Assembly: GCF_010672525.1 (NCBI RefSeq)
Contig: NZ_JAAHGH010000007.1
Coordinates: 44,691 to 108,690 of the forward strand
Length of the DNA: 64,000 bases
Origin: Okeania sp. SIO2B3
GTDB taxonomy: Bacteria > Cyanobacteriota > Cyanobacteriia > Cyanobacteriales > Microcoleaceae
Direction of reading: 5' to 3'
Of this stretch, positions 37,019-45,824 are shown piece by piece (position 1 is the stretch's first letter; the number at the start of each line of letters is the position of its first letter). Made by a program: the position numbers and the translations under genes. The notes beneath the pieces were generated by a model, which was not told the DNA's origin, did not search any database, and worked only from the letters and a program-made list of their open reading frames with translations.

Positions 37019-38038
37019 ATGAAAGCAGTAGGTTTAACTCAATATTTACCCATTAACAACGAAAATAGTCTGTTAGACGTTGAAATCCCTAAACCCACAG
37101 CTAAGGGCAAAGATTTACTGGTACAGGTTAAAGCTATTTCTGTTAACCCAGTAGATTATAAAGTCCGCTCTCCTCAAGATAAGATTGAATCCGAACCCCG
37201 CATTCTTGGTTGGGATGCAGCAGGTGTAGTGGTAGAAGTTGGAGAAGCAGTAACAGAATTTCAAGCGGGAGATGAGGTTTATTATGCAGGAGATATTACT
37301 CGTCCTGGTAGCAACAGTGAATTTCATTTGGTGGATGCCAGAATTGTTGGTCGCAAACCCCAGAATTTAGATTTTGCTCATGCAGCAGCTTTTCCTCTTA
37401 CTGGTATCACTGCTTGGGAAGCTCTTTTTGAAAGATTGAATATTGATAAAAAAGGAGCAGATGCAGGCAAATCAATTTTAATTATCAATGGTGCAGGGGG
37501 AGTGGGTTCTATTGCGATTCAAATAGCGAAAAAGTTAGCCAAACTTAATGTTATTGCTACAGCTTCTCGTCCTGAAACTATTGCTTGGTGTCAAAAAATG
37601 GGTGCCGATGAAGTGGTCAATCATCGCAATAATCTTGCGGAGGAAATCGAGAAAATTGGTTATCAAAATGTCGATTATATTCTGTGCTTGAATGACACTG
37701 ATGGTCACTGGCAAGCTATGACTAAAGCTATTAAACCCCAAGGCACGATTTGTTCTATTGTGGAAAACGAACAACCCTTAGACATGGAAACTTTAAAGAG
37801 TAAGAGTGCTGGCTTTGTTTGGGAATTTATGTTCACTCGCTCCATGTATCAAACAAAAGATATGGTAGAGCAAGGTAATTTACTTAATGAGTTGAGTCAA
37901 CTGATCGAAGATGGTGTAATTATTACAACTTGCAATGAGGTAGTCAAACCGATCAATGCTAAAAACTTACGGGATGTTCATCAACGTCTTGAAAAGGGTA
38001 GAAGTATCGGAAAAATTGTTTTAGCTGAATGGAATTAA
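37019..38038 (+). CDS. Zinc-independent quinone oxidoreductase-like alcohol dehydrogenase family protein
   Basis: The 339-residue medium-chain dehydrogenase/reductase has a GroES-like N-terminus (SVNPVDYKVRSP, LGWDAAGVVVEVG) and a nucleotide-binding fold with GAGGVGSIAIQIAKK near 160-174. The cysteine cluster of the structural zinc lobe is absent, as in quinone oxidoreductases and the 'zinc-binding alcohol dehydrogenase family' group. It probably reduces quinones or reactive carbonyls with NADPH. The ATG at 37019 is chosen over an in-frame TTG five codons earlier because GGAGG at 37006-37010 is well spaced. In many bacteria this group sits beside HxlR-type regulators, which supports the idea of a single electrophile-response cassette. 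Confidence 0.9.
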   Translation: MKAVGLTQYLPINNENSLLDVEIPKPTAKGKDLLVQVKAISVNPVDYKVRSPQDKIESEPRILGWDAAGVVVEVGEAVTEFQAGDEVYYAGDITRPGSNSEFHLVDARIVGRKPQNLDFAHAAAFPLTGITAWEALFERLNIDKKGADAGKSILIINGAGGVGSIAIQIAKKLAKLNVIATASRPETIAWCQKMGADEVVNHRNNLAEEIEKIGYQNVDYILCLNDTDGHWQAMTKAIKPQGTICSIVENEQPLDMETLKSKSAGFVWEFMFTRSMYQTKDMVEQGNLLNELSQLIEDGVIITTCNEVVKPINAKNLRDVHQRLEKGRSIGKIVLAEWN

Positions 38039-38185
38039 TCTTGAACAACTTATATCATGTCCGGTAGCATCGGTATTGTATAGAGAAGGTAAGGAAGAAG
38101 GAAGAAGCTTTAAGCCTACATTCCGCACGACAAAACGTAGCATAAAAATATAAGTCAAAAGTCAAAAGTCAAAAGTCAAGAAGTT

Positions 38186-38274
38186 AGGACTTACGCAGAT
38201 ACGCTATATATAGTACTCATAACTATTGTCCAATAGTTACTGGACTCTATACAAAGTGTCTTTGCGTAAGTCCT
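38186..38274. mobile_element. 89-bp MITE, perfect 12-base ends AGGACTTACGCA / TGCGTAAGTCCT
   Basis: The perfect 12-base inverted ends bound an AT-rich interior with no coding frame. A second copy with the same ends and a different interior is at 41094-41176. Elements with these ends are too short to move alone and would need a transposase elsewhere in the genome. Confidence 0.75.
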
Positions 38275-38488
38275 GTTATATCAAATCCGGTTAAATAACC
38301 TCACAATCAATAGACCTAGAAAAGAGGGAGTAGGGAGTAGGGAAGCCCTAACCCCTCCTGGGAGGGGAAGAATTGATAATTTATCTAGAACAATTGATTT
38401 TATTTTTTATTATTGGAGATGTCTAATAGCTTAAAATCCTGATTATGACGTTATTGGATCTATGTGCAATTAGGCGGATTTGATATTA

Positions 38489-38583
38489 TATAGTCATTTC
38501 AAATAAGAATGATACAAAGATTTAGCTATGAAGGCTATCATCACAAGGCAGTAGGCATCTCACTTTAAATTGAAATGACTATA
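38489..38583. mobile_element. 95-bp MITE, perfect 14-base ends TATAGTCATTTCAA / TTGAAATGACTATA
   Basis: The 14-base ends are exact reverse complements. The core TGAAATGAC also ends repeats at 15595, 26369, 30230, 33655 and 59386, so it belongs to a wider family here. The interior contains no frame. Confidence 0.7.
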
Positions 38584-38873
38584 CTAAAAATCTGATTAAA
38601 TTTATTTAATATCTAAGCAATCGTTAATCTTTTAAGCATAAATCTAACAAAACATAAAAGTTTTTAACTAAACTTTTACATCTTTCTATCCAAGAATTAT
38701 ATCATGTCCGGATAATTAGTGATAAAAAAATTTTCTCCTTTTTCTTCTTTCTTCCCTCCTGACTCCTGACTCCTTAATCGTTTATTTATAACTGTTCAAC
38801 CGAACATGATATTACTTCTCTCTAGAACCCATCTGTACTAAACCGAAACAAAACCTAAAGGTGTGATAAAATC

Positions 38874-39728
38874 ATGTTTGATGAGATAAAAGAAATAAAT
38901 TCTAAGCCTAAGCCATTTGAATTTTATACAGCCAATGAATTGTGGACGAATGAGCATACAGCTAATGTTATGCTGGAATATCATTTAAGTGAAGATATTG
39001 ACCTTTCTTCTCGAAACAAGGCTTTTATAGATCGCTCCGCTAAATGGATAACTGAATATTTTAACATAGATGAGAACTGCTCTATTGCTGATTTTGGTTG
39101 TGGCCCTGGTTTGTATACAACAAGATTTGCCCAAAAAGGCGCATCAGTAACAGGAATTGATTTTTCAAAAAATTCTCTGAACTATGCTCAACAGGTAGCA
39201 AAAGAAAATAGTTTGAAAATCAATTATGTAAATACAAATTATTTAGACTTTCAAACATCTGAAAAATTTGATCTAATCACCATGATAATGTGTGATTTTT
39301 GTGCACTGAGTCCAGAACAAAGGAAAACACTACTTCAAAAATTTTCATCGCTATTAAAACAGAATGGTTCTCTTTTACTTGATGTCTATTCAATAAAAAG
39401 TTTCAACAAAAAACAAGAGTCAGCATTTTATGAACATAATCATCTAAATAATTTTTGGTCGTCAGAAGAATACTATTGTTTTGTAAATTTATTCATATAT
39501 GAAATCGAAAAAGTAAGTTTAGACAAATACACAATCATTGAAAAAAACAAAAAACGTATTGTTTACAACTGGCTACAGTATTTCAGTACAGAAACACTAA
39601 AAAATGAATTAGAAAGTAATGGCTTTGTTGTTAATGAGTTTTTTGCAAATGTTGCCGGAGATAAATATGAATCTAATTTGCTTGAGTTTGCAATTACTGC
39701 CAAAAAATATAACAATACCAAATTTTGA
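38874..39728 (+). CDS. SAM-dependent class I methyltransferase
   Basis: The 284-residue protein has SAM motif I at about 80-100 (IADFGCGPGLYTTRFAQKG), the acidic turn VTGIDFSKNS, then LITMIMCDFCALSPEQRKTLL and LKQNGSLLLDVYS. An N-terminal extension of about 70 residues (ELWTNEHTANVMLEYHL) and a C-terminal beta region likely shape the acceptor site. The substrate is unknown. AAAGGTG lies about nine bases before the ATG. Its codon use is very A/T-rich, unlike the cassette just upstream, and it is not part of that operon. It is only distantly similar to the methyltransferase at 10512. Confidence 0.85.
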   Translation: MFDEIKEINSKPKPFEFYTANELWTNEHTANVMLEYHLSEDIDLSSRNKAFIDRSAKWITEYFNIDENCSIADFGCGPGLYTTRFAQKGASVTGIDFSKNSLNYAQQVAKENSLKINYVNTNYLDFQTSEKFDLITMIMCDFCALSPEQRKTLLQKFSSLLKQNGSLLLDVYSIKSFNKKQESAFYEHNHLNNFWSSEEYYCFVNLFIYEIEKVSLDKYTIIEKNKKRIVYNWLQYFSTETLKNELESNGFVVNEFFANVAGDKYESNLLEFAITAKKYNNTKF

Positions 39729-39836
39729 CACTCCACGCCCTGATTCCTTCTTCTGAGCTTTCGACGGTGAGGAGAAATTTAGGCATCCAAGAGTGCAGCA
39801 CATCGATGGCTCAAATGCTGGGAATTAGAATATTTG

Positions 39837-39860
39837 TAGTGCGGGCATCTTGCCCGCGAT
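39837..39860. repeat. Dispersed hairpin GCGGGCATCTTGCCCGC
   Basis: The short hairpin, preceded by TTTGTAGT, recurs at about 43268-43292 in the trpE-psaD spacer. It lies 29 bases before the end of the convergent Spy-like gene and could act as a bidirectional terminator, though no T-run follows. Confidence 0.5.
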
Positions 39861-39888
39861 TAATCACCAAAGTGGAATCCGCTGTAAA

Positions 39889-40833
39889 TTACTGATTTTT
39901 TAGTAGTCGTATTTGTCTTTGTTGACGAAATTGCCCAAGTTGTTCTTCAGTGAAAATATTTGCAATTTGTTGGCGTGATGACTGCATGATTTCCCGGACT
40001 TGAGTTTTTTGCTCTCCAGAGAAATTTAACTGCTTAATTGCTTCTCGTCTTTGTTGAGCTTGTGAAGTTAAAGTTTGGAACTGTTCTTGCTGTTCGGGGG
40101 TGAGAATATTTTGAATTTGAGCTTTGGTTTGTGCCCTAATTTCTTCCCACTGAGTTTTCTGTTCAGGAGTCAGATTCAAATTTTCAATTTGGGCAAGAAC
40201 TCTCAGGCGAAATTGCCCAAATTGTTCTTCAGTTAAAACATTTGCTATTTTTTGGCGTAATGACTGCATGATTTCGCGCATTTGAGTTTTTTGCTCTCCA
40301 GAAAGATTTAATTGCTTAATTGCTTCTCGTTTTCCTTGACCTTGTGAAGTTAAAGTTTGGAACTGTTCCTGCTGCTCGGGGGTGAGAATATTTTGAATTT
40401 GAGCTTTAGTTTGTACCCTGATTTCTTCTGACTGAGTTTTTTGTTCGGGAGTCAGATTCAAATTTTCACGTTGGGCAAGAACTTTCAGACGAAATTGCTC
40501 TAGTTGTTCTTCAGTTAAAACATTTCTCATTTGTGGGCGTGATGACTGTATGATTTCGCGTACTTGAGTTTTTTGCTCTTCAGAGAGATTTAACTGCTGA
40601 ATTCCTTCTCGTCTTCGTTCACCTTGTGAAGTTAAAATTTGGAACTGTTCCTGCTGTTCGGGGGCTAGAATATTTTGAATTTGAGCTTTGGTTTGCGTCC
40701 TAATTTCTTCCCACTGAGTTTTTTGTTCGGGAGTCAGATTCAAATTTTGAGGTTGGGCAAGAACTTTCAAAGGATTAGCAAAAAGAATGATGGCAATAAT
40801 GCCAAATAATATAGCCAAAGAACGACGTTTCAT
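39889..40833 (-). CDS. Exported Spy/CpxP-like protein made of three tandem repeats
   Basis: This 314-residue protein has a signal peptide (MKRRSLAILFGIIAIILFAN...VLAQ). It then has three copies of a 94-residue, Gln/Glu-rich helical unit, each holding LNLTPEQKTQ, KAQIQNIL.PEQQEQF, LN.S.EQKTQ and LTEEQ..QFR. The LTxEQ-type motifs recall Spy/CpxP (LTxxQ), periplasmic chaperone and metal-stress proteins, where a single copy of about 150 residues is normal. Here triplication has built one long helical array. The ATG at 40833 is preferred over an upstream in-frame TTG. Function as a periplasmic chaperone is inferred from the motif. Confidence 0.78.
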   Translation of the reverse strand: MKRRSLAILFGIIAIILFANPLKVLAQPQNLNLTPEQKTQWEEIRTQTKAQIQNILAPEQQEQFQILTSQGERRREGIQQLNLSEEQKTQVREIIQSSRPQMRNVLTEEQLEQFRLKVLAQRENLNLTPEQKTQSEEIRVQTKAQIQNILTPEQQEQFQTLTSQGQGKREAIKQLNLSGEQKTQMREIMQSLRQKIANVLTEEQFGQFRLRVLAQIENLNLTPEQKTQWEEIRAQTKAQIQNILTPEQQEQFQTLTSQAQQRREAIKQLNFSGEQKTQVREIMQSSRQQIANIFTEEQLGQFRQQRQIRLLKNQ

Positions 40834-41361
40834 TGTGTTTATTCCCAATTAATTTTTTTGATTGAGTGTTTACTTATGTTCTATCCTACAAGTAGCGACT
40901 ATTAAATAACCTGAGATCAAAGTCCTAAATTCTTCTAGGACTTTAGTCCTACAATTATCTGATTAGATGTTTATTTAGGGCTTGCTGATTAAATATCAAA
41001 CTCTTTACATATAAATGTTTTAGCCTTTTTAAGTACTAATAAAATCCTAGCTTTTAGGTGGTAATGGTTCAAAAATCTAGGATTTTCAGCAACAGGACTT
41101 ACGCAAAATACGAAATTATACACCATTTGTAGGGGCAAACGGCCGTTTGCCCCTACTATAGTTATGCGTAAGTCCTAAGCAAGATAGTGGAAGAAAACCA
41201 AGGGAAGATTTTTCTGGCTACCTCTTCTATAATTCTCATTACTCCTGTTTGTGGAGCATTCCGTAGGAAATTCTGGCTCCTCTCAAAGGGGAGCATCGGG
41301 AGAGCGCGGGTCTCCAACCAATCTTGAGATCAAGAGTGGAGCTAAATTTTTGGCAAAAATT
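40834..41361. mobile_element. Intergenic region with an 83-bp MITE (41094-41176) and repeat ends
   Basis: The MITE has perfect ends AGGACTTACGCA and TGCGTAAGTCCT and a palindromic interior, GTAGGGGCAAACGGCCGTTT then GCCCCTAC. Just upstream is an AGGGCTTGCTGATTAAAT end (40977), related to the 2618 element, and a TCCTAGGACT-type hairpin around 40920-40955. Near 41280, GGGAGAGCGCGGGTCTCC forms another short hairpin. No gene is recognised. Confidence 0.6.
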
Positions 41362-42897
41362 TTAACTATTTTTCAAACACCTAATTGCCTCCAACAAACC
41401 TCTAGCTTTATTAATACTTTCCTCATACTCTGTTTCCGGCACAGAATCAGCAACCAAACCAGCTCCTGCTTGCACAGTTACCGTGTGTTTACCATCATTT
41501 TTCGGCCGAACAACCATAGTTCTAATCGTAATAGCACTATTCAACTGACCCTCAAAATCATAATGTCCATAAACCCCAGAATAAGCACCCCGGCGACAAG
41601 GTTCTAATTCATTAATAATTTCCATCGCCCGAATTTTCGGCGCACCGCTAACAGTACCCGCTGGAAAACAAGCCTTCAATAAATCCCAAGCAGTTTTATC
41701 ATCTGCCAATTCTCCCACCACATTACTAACAATGTGCATCACATGAGAATAACGTTCAATTATCATTAACTCGTCAACTTTTACCGTTCCTACTCGGCAA
41801 ACACGACCCAAATCATTCCGACCTAGATCGACTAACATAATATGTTCCGCTCTTTCTTTTGGGTCTTGCAACAACTCCTCAGCTAAAGCATTATCTTCTG
41901 CATAAGTTTTACCACGAGGACGAGTTCCGGCAATTGGTCTAACCGTAGCAAGACGTTTGCCATCAGGGGTATTTTCTGCTTTCACCATAACTTCCGGACT
42001 CGAACCAATGATTTGCCAATCACCAAAATTAAAATAAGCCATGTAGGGAGAAGGATTAATTAATCGTAGGGAACGATAAAGAGCAAATGGCTCCCCTGTA
42101 TATTCCGTTGAAAGTTGTTGCGAGATAACTACTTGAAAAATATCTCCTGCTTTGATGTAGTCTTTAGCTTTTTCCACGTTGGCACAAAATTGTTCGCGGG
42201 GTGTATTACTACTATAAATGTCTCCAACTTCTCGACTTTTTCCACCTGGTGGTTGCCATTCTAGTAAAGTATCTTGTTGTGATAGAGGAGATTGCAATTT
42301 ATCTACTAACTGAGAAACACGATCGCACGCTTGTTGATAAGCTGCCTCTAAATTTACCTCTGGAGAGCGGAGGTCTGCATAGGCGATCGCCCAAATCTTC
42401 CGTTTTACCTGGTCAAAAACCAAAAGATTATCAACCTGCATCCACAAACCATCAGGTAAATCATTTTCAGTAGATGGGTAAACAGTTACACGAGGTTCGA
42501 TCCACCGAATCAACTCATAACCCCAAAAACCAAATAAGCCACCAATATCAGGTGGTAGTTGAGGTAGTTTGACAGGTTGATAGTTTCGCAGACAGTTATC
42601 TAGAGTATCAAATGGGTCGCCTTCAAAAATTTTTACCGTACCATCCCGGTAGGTTTGGGTAGTGCGATCGCCTCTTGCTTCCAATGTCCACAATGGGTCA
42701 CAGCCAAGAAAACTATAGCGTCCGATTTTCTCCCCACCTTCAACTGATTCTAGTAAAAAACTGTATGGTTGACCCGCGCAGACACGATACCAAGCAGAAA
42801 CAGGAGTATCGAGGTCTGCTACCCATTCTTGGTAGACAGGAACAAAGTTACCTTGTTTTGCTAGTTGGGAAAATTGGGAGAAGTCTGGGAATATCAT
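41362..42897 (-). CDS. trpE: Anthranilate synthase component I
   Basis: The 511-residue protein converts chorismate and glutamine-derived ammonia to anthranilate, the first step of tryptophan synthesis, together with TrpG. The N-terminal domain shows [20 protein letters not shown], part of the tryptophan-binding region. The chorismate-binding domain contains [44 protein letters not shown] and [18 protein letters not shown]. Length is normal for stand-alone TrpE. The ATG at 42897 follows a weak ribosome site. No trpG or other trp gene is adjacent, as common in cyanobacteria where trp genes are scattered. A paralogous aminodeoxychorismate or salicylate synthase is less likely given the feedback-site motif. 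Confidence 0.93.
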   Translation of the reverse strand: MIFPDFSQFSQLAKQGNFVPVYQEWVADLDTPVSAWYRVCAGQPYSFLLESVEGGEKIGRYSFLGCDPLWTLEARGDRTTQTYRDGTVKIFEGDPFDTLDNCLRNYQPVKLPQLPPDIGGLFGFWGYELIRWIEPRVTVYPSTENDLPDGLWMQVDNLLVFDQVKRKIWAIAYADLRSPEVNLEAAYQQACDRVSQLVDKLQSPLSQQDTLLEWQPPGGKSREVGDIYSSNTPREQFCANVEKAKDYIKAGDIFQVVISQQLSTEYTGEPFALYRSLRLINPSPYMAYFNFGDWQIIGSSPEVMVKAENTPDGKRLATVRPIAGTRPRGKTYAEDNALAEELLQDPKERAEHIMLVDLGRNDLGRVCRVGTVKVDELMIIERYSHVMHIVSNVVGELADDKTAWDLLKACFPAGTVSGAPKIRAMEIINELEPCRRGAYSGVYGHYDFEGQLNSAITIRTMVVRPKNDGKHTVTVQAGAGLVADSVPETEYEESINKARGLLEAIRCLKNS

Positions 42898-43729
42898 AAA
42901 TTTTGAAGTCTTAGATTTGAGATTCAGCAGCGACTCTGATAGAACCCATTTGGTATCTTTGTCAGCGATTCAGTTTCTTGCCCAGGAGTCAGAAGTCAGT
43001 CCTCAGGAGTCAGGAGGTAGAGGGTAGGCATAAGGAAAGAAGGTTGAAAAATACTCCCCTATTCCCCTACTACCCAACTCCGCAGCTCCCCAACTTCCCA
43101 TCTCTTTTTAAATAGATCTCAAATGGGTTCTATAGCAGAAGGTAGCTATGCTGTTTGGGCAGCATGACCTAGGAAAAGCAGAAGGAAAAATCTGGCGTTG
43201 TCTGAGTTTTCAGCTTTTGATACAGCAGATTCGGTCGTATATTAAGTACAGATATTAACGAGAGAATGTTTGTAGTGCGGGCATCTTGCCCGCTGTACCT
43301 CACGTCTGATGGAATTTGCTGTATGTCCTCACCTTTCCTTCAACTGCTATAAAATTAAAACCTCAGCCTCAGATGAAATATCTGGAAGCCAAGGTGTTGA
43401 TATTGAATTGATAGGAATTCACATTCTTACCGTTAAATCATGCAATTATAACGGAAGATTTTGTTTTGCTAACGCAACACTCCGCGGTATCAAACGCATA
43501 GCTAAACACAGATTCTTAAATAGATGCAAATAAGTTAGTATTAAACAAACTTACTCATATCCTTGCCCAACCTTCTTTACAAGCTTTCTTGCTCCGTCTT
43601 GATGCGGAGGAAACCTCAACGCAGGCGGTGGGTTTTATCTACTGGACATTTCCAGAAAAGGTTTTGAAATCCTGATAGGTGCTTCTCCAAAATTGGTATT
43701 TTTGGAGAGGTCTACTGATTAATTACAAC
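42898..43729. repeat. trpE-psaD spacer: repeats, hairpins, no recognised gene
   Basis: It has CAGGAGTCAG-type heptamers (42985-43020), a GCGGGCATCTTGCCCGC hairpin (43277-43293, sister of 39837), a TATAGCAG-type repeat (43315-43350), and a possible terminator for psaD at 43685-43707. Bases 43370-43640 are mixed sequence in which a 74-codon frame looks like chance. Confidence 0.5.
43685..43707 (-). terminator. Stem-loop 22 bases downstream of psaD
   Basis: CTCCAAAA and TTTTGGAG form an 8-base stem with a short loop, positioned directly after the psaD stop. There is no T-run, so it may serve as an mRNA-stabilising 3' hairpin rather than a classical rho-independent terminator. Confidence 0.4.
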
Positions 43730-44158
43730 TTATGGGTCGTATGATTTCTTACCAGTAAACTTGAGAGCAGCAGGTTCTGGGTTACTGCCAATGTTGCGGT
43801 CGATCTTACCTACATAAGGACGTCCTTCATTAACCTTTTCAGGGAAGACTCCATCTTTCGGATGTAGGTACTCGGTAGAACCATCAGGGAAAATCCGATA
43901 GATTTTGAAGTCCTCAATTTTGGGCTTAAATTTAGTCCTTAGTTGAGTGCCGAGGGCCAAGCATTGCTCTTTGCGAGCCAAGTATAGTAGGTTTTCACCT
44001 TCATTCATAATAGCTGCACCACCTGTAGGCATTTCAAATACCTGCTCTTTTGAGCTAGTCCAGGTAATAGCGTACTTTTCTTCAACTTCGGCCTTGGTCA
44101 GTAAGCCACCAGTACTGCCACCGAAAATAGGGGGTTGACCTGTTAGTTCGTCTGCCAT
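43730..44158 (-). CDS. psaD: Photosystem I subunit II
   Basis: The 142-residue PsaD lies on the stromal/cytoplasmic side of photosystem I and forms the ferredoxin docking site with PsaC and PsaE. The sequence has the full family pattern: [17 protein letters not shown], the basic [16 protein letters not shown] segment, [20 protein letters not shown], and the end [12 protein letters not shown]. Length is normal for cyanobacteria and the start MADELTGQ is typical, with no transit peptide. It is a single-gene unit on the minus strand. This is the clearest sign that the host is an oxygenic phototroph. Confidence 0.98.
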   Translation of the reverse strand: MADELTGQPPIFGGSTGGLLTKAEVEEKYAITWTSSKEQVFEMPTGGAAIMNEGENLLYLARKEQCLALGTQLRTKFKPKIEDFKIYRIFPDGSTEYLHPKDGVFPEKVNEGRPYVGKIDRNIGSNPEPAALKFTGKKSYDP

Positions 44159-44204
44159 AGATTTTTGATATGAACCTTTTTATGGAATCCTATCACCACA
44201 GTTA

Positions 44205-44235
44205 CCCAGGTTTAAGAAATTGTAAGGTTCTGTTA
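44205..44235 (-). promoter_or_regulatory. Possible HLR1-like (RpaB) site upstream of psaD
   Basis: On the minus strand, about 50-75 bases before the ATG, the sequence reads TTACAATTTCTTAAAC, two TTACAA-like hexamers in direct repeat. HLR1 sites of this form control photosystem I genes through RpaB in cyanobacteria. The second half is imperfect and the transcription start is unknown, so this is tentative. Confidence 0.3.
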
Positions 44236-44239
44236 CAAA

Positions 44240-45478
44240 AGGATAATTTAGGACTCTGGCCACTCTACAGGCCATTAATATCATGTACCGAACATCATAT
44301 AACTACTGGACTGACACACCTTAAATGGTGCATTAGGGAGTAGGGGAGCAGGGGAGTAGGGGAGTAGGGGACAACTAGAGACAAAAATCTATTAGACATC
44401 TCCAAAAGTCAAACATCAAATCAATTCTGATCCATAAATTATCAATTATTCCCCTCCTGGGAGGGGCGGGGGTGGGTTGGGTTAGGGGTGGGTCCCTGTT
44501 CCCAGCTCCGGTGTTCCCTATGCATGTAGGAGATGTCTATTGCACAGTTTTAGCTGTGGAGCGTCTACTACTAATTGCCATTGACTCAAGAGAGTATCAT
44601 TCTTTTTTTTCGGTTATAGTTAAAGTAAAAAAAGAGGGTAATTGCAATAGTCCTCTTGAATTTTACTATGATTTAATTTTAGTCTAGATAAATAATTGAA
44701 TAATAACACTATATTGTTAATTACTCTATTGAGAGTAATCCCAAATTATTTCTGATCAATTAACGACTTTTTACTCTTAGTTAAGCTGTTCTCTAAAGGT
44801 CTACAATATCTCACAACTCGTAAGCATTTCCTGCTGAATGCTGCGCAAACAGCTATTAATTGTCAGCTCTCAGCTCTCATGAGGAAAGTTTAAATAAATA
44901 TAGACTGTTTCAGCCAGCTTTTGTAGTAAGTATAAATTCTGACTCAATTATTAAAGCTTTTATATAAAACTAAAAGCAATAGCTGAAGTCCGCAGTTCCT
45001 CCCCAGGAGGCTGGCTGAATGCTTACCACAACTCAAATTAAGATTGCTACATATAGCATTTTTTGAGGGCTTTGTTGCCTTTTGATTTTTTCAGAATATT
45101 TTGGCATAACCGAAAGATAATTGCTATAGATATTTTTGGTAGAATAAAAAACCGCAATATTTGTGTTTATTGGAAATACTATAGTAACTAATTTTTGGTG
45201 AAAGCTAATAATTACCGATTACACTTGATTAGCAATTTTTAATACTAGACATCTTGCATAAATCAATTGGAGGGAATAAATATCCTATTTCTTCTTTGTG
45301 ATAAGCCTTTTTCTACGGCTTTCTTAGTGATTTTACCCAATAGTTAACGCTCTGATCGCCACCTCACAATGACATCTTAAGATCAAAAAAGTCGCGGGTT
45401 TTCCTAACTTATGCAAGAGAAGTTCTATAAAACGAAAAGCTATTTTTCACCTTCATTTATTTAATTACAACGGACTAT
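44240..45478. mobile_element. Repeat-rich gap with two inverted-repeat elements (44394-44538, 44820-45026)
   Basis: 44394-44538 is bounded by AGACATCTCC and GGAGATGTCT (perfect 10 bases) and holds the CCCCTCCTGGGAGGGG motif; relatives lie at 60982-61110, 58971 (left end) and 38415 and 11663 (right ends). 44820-45026 runs from GTAAGCATTTCC to GGCTGAATGCTTAC, a sister of 24561-24754. GGGGAGTA repeats are at 44342-44370. Bases 45030-45478 are AT-rich upstream DNA of the STAS gene. No gene is recognised. Confidence 0.6.
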
Positions 45479-45808
45479 ATGAAAGCAATTTTATTTCGCC
45501 CTCAAGGCAACTTAGATTTCAAGAGAAGTCATCAACTAAAGCAAATAGTAGACAAACTAATCGACAAAACACGAAATTTCTACTGTATAATAGATATGGG
45601 GTTAGTCAACAAAATTAATAACTTTGGATTAACTACTTTAGTTATTATCCGCAAAATATCGGAAAAAAGAGGATGTTTATTATATCTATTCAATATCCAA
45701 GATGATATTCAATTAGTTTTTCAACTAACTGGATTAGACCAAGAATTTCATTTTTTAGAAGACAAATCATTTCTCTATTCATTAAAACCTAAACTACTAC
45801 TTTGCTAG
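45479..45808 (+). CDS. STAS-domain protein, anti-sigma antagonist-like
   Basis: This 109-residue single-domain protein has the STAS outline: a first strand FRPQGNLDFKRSHQLKQIV, central strand FYCIIDMGLVNKI, helix FGLTTLVIIRKISEKRGC, then LYLFNIQDDIQLVFQLTGLD. In active anti-anti-sigma factors the loop reads DSSG, with a Ser phosphorylated by the partner kinase; here the same loop reads NNFG, without the phosphorylatable residue. It may therefore bind a partner constitutively or have another role. The next gene, on the opposite strand, is a sensor kinase that ends 16 bases away; a functional link is only possible. Confidence 0.65.
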   Translation: MKAILFRPQGNLDFKRSHQLKQIVDKLIDKTRNFYCIIDMGLVNKINNFGLTTLVIIRKISEKRGCLLYLFNIQDDIQLVFQLTGLDQEFHFLEDKSFLYSLKPKLLLC

Positions 45809-45824
45809 CTACTAAGTTGATGAA

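Larger units (their letters stand above)
38039..38873. repeat. Repeat-dense intergenic region holding three small inverted-repeat elements
   Basis: It contains, in order: AAGTCAAA heptamers (38155-38178); the AGGACTTACGCA element (38186-38274); a GGGAGTAGGG run and CCCCTCCTGGGAGGGG (38330-38367); a GGAGATGTCT end (38415-38424); the TATAGTCATTTCAA element (38489-38583); and an element bounded by ATATCATGT/ACATGATAT (38699-38822). The methyltransferase ribosome site AAAGGTG is at 38858. No gene is recognised. Confidence 0.6.

Noticed and set aside
43309-43533. 74-codon frame between trpE and psaD
   Set aside because: Starts in a dispersed repeat, and no domain or ribosome site could be seen.
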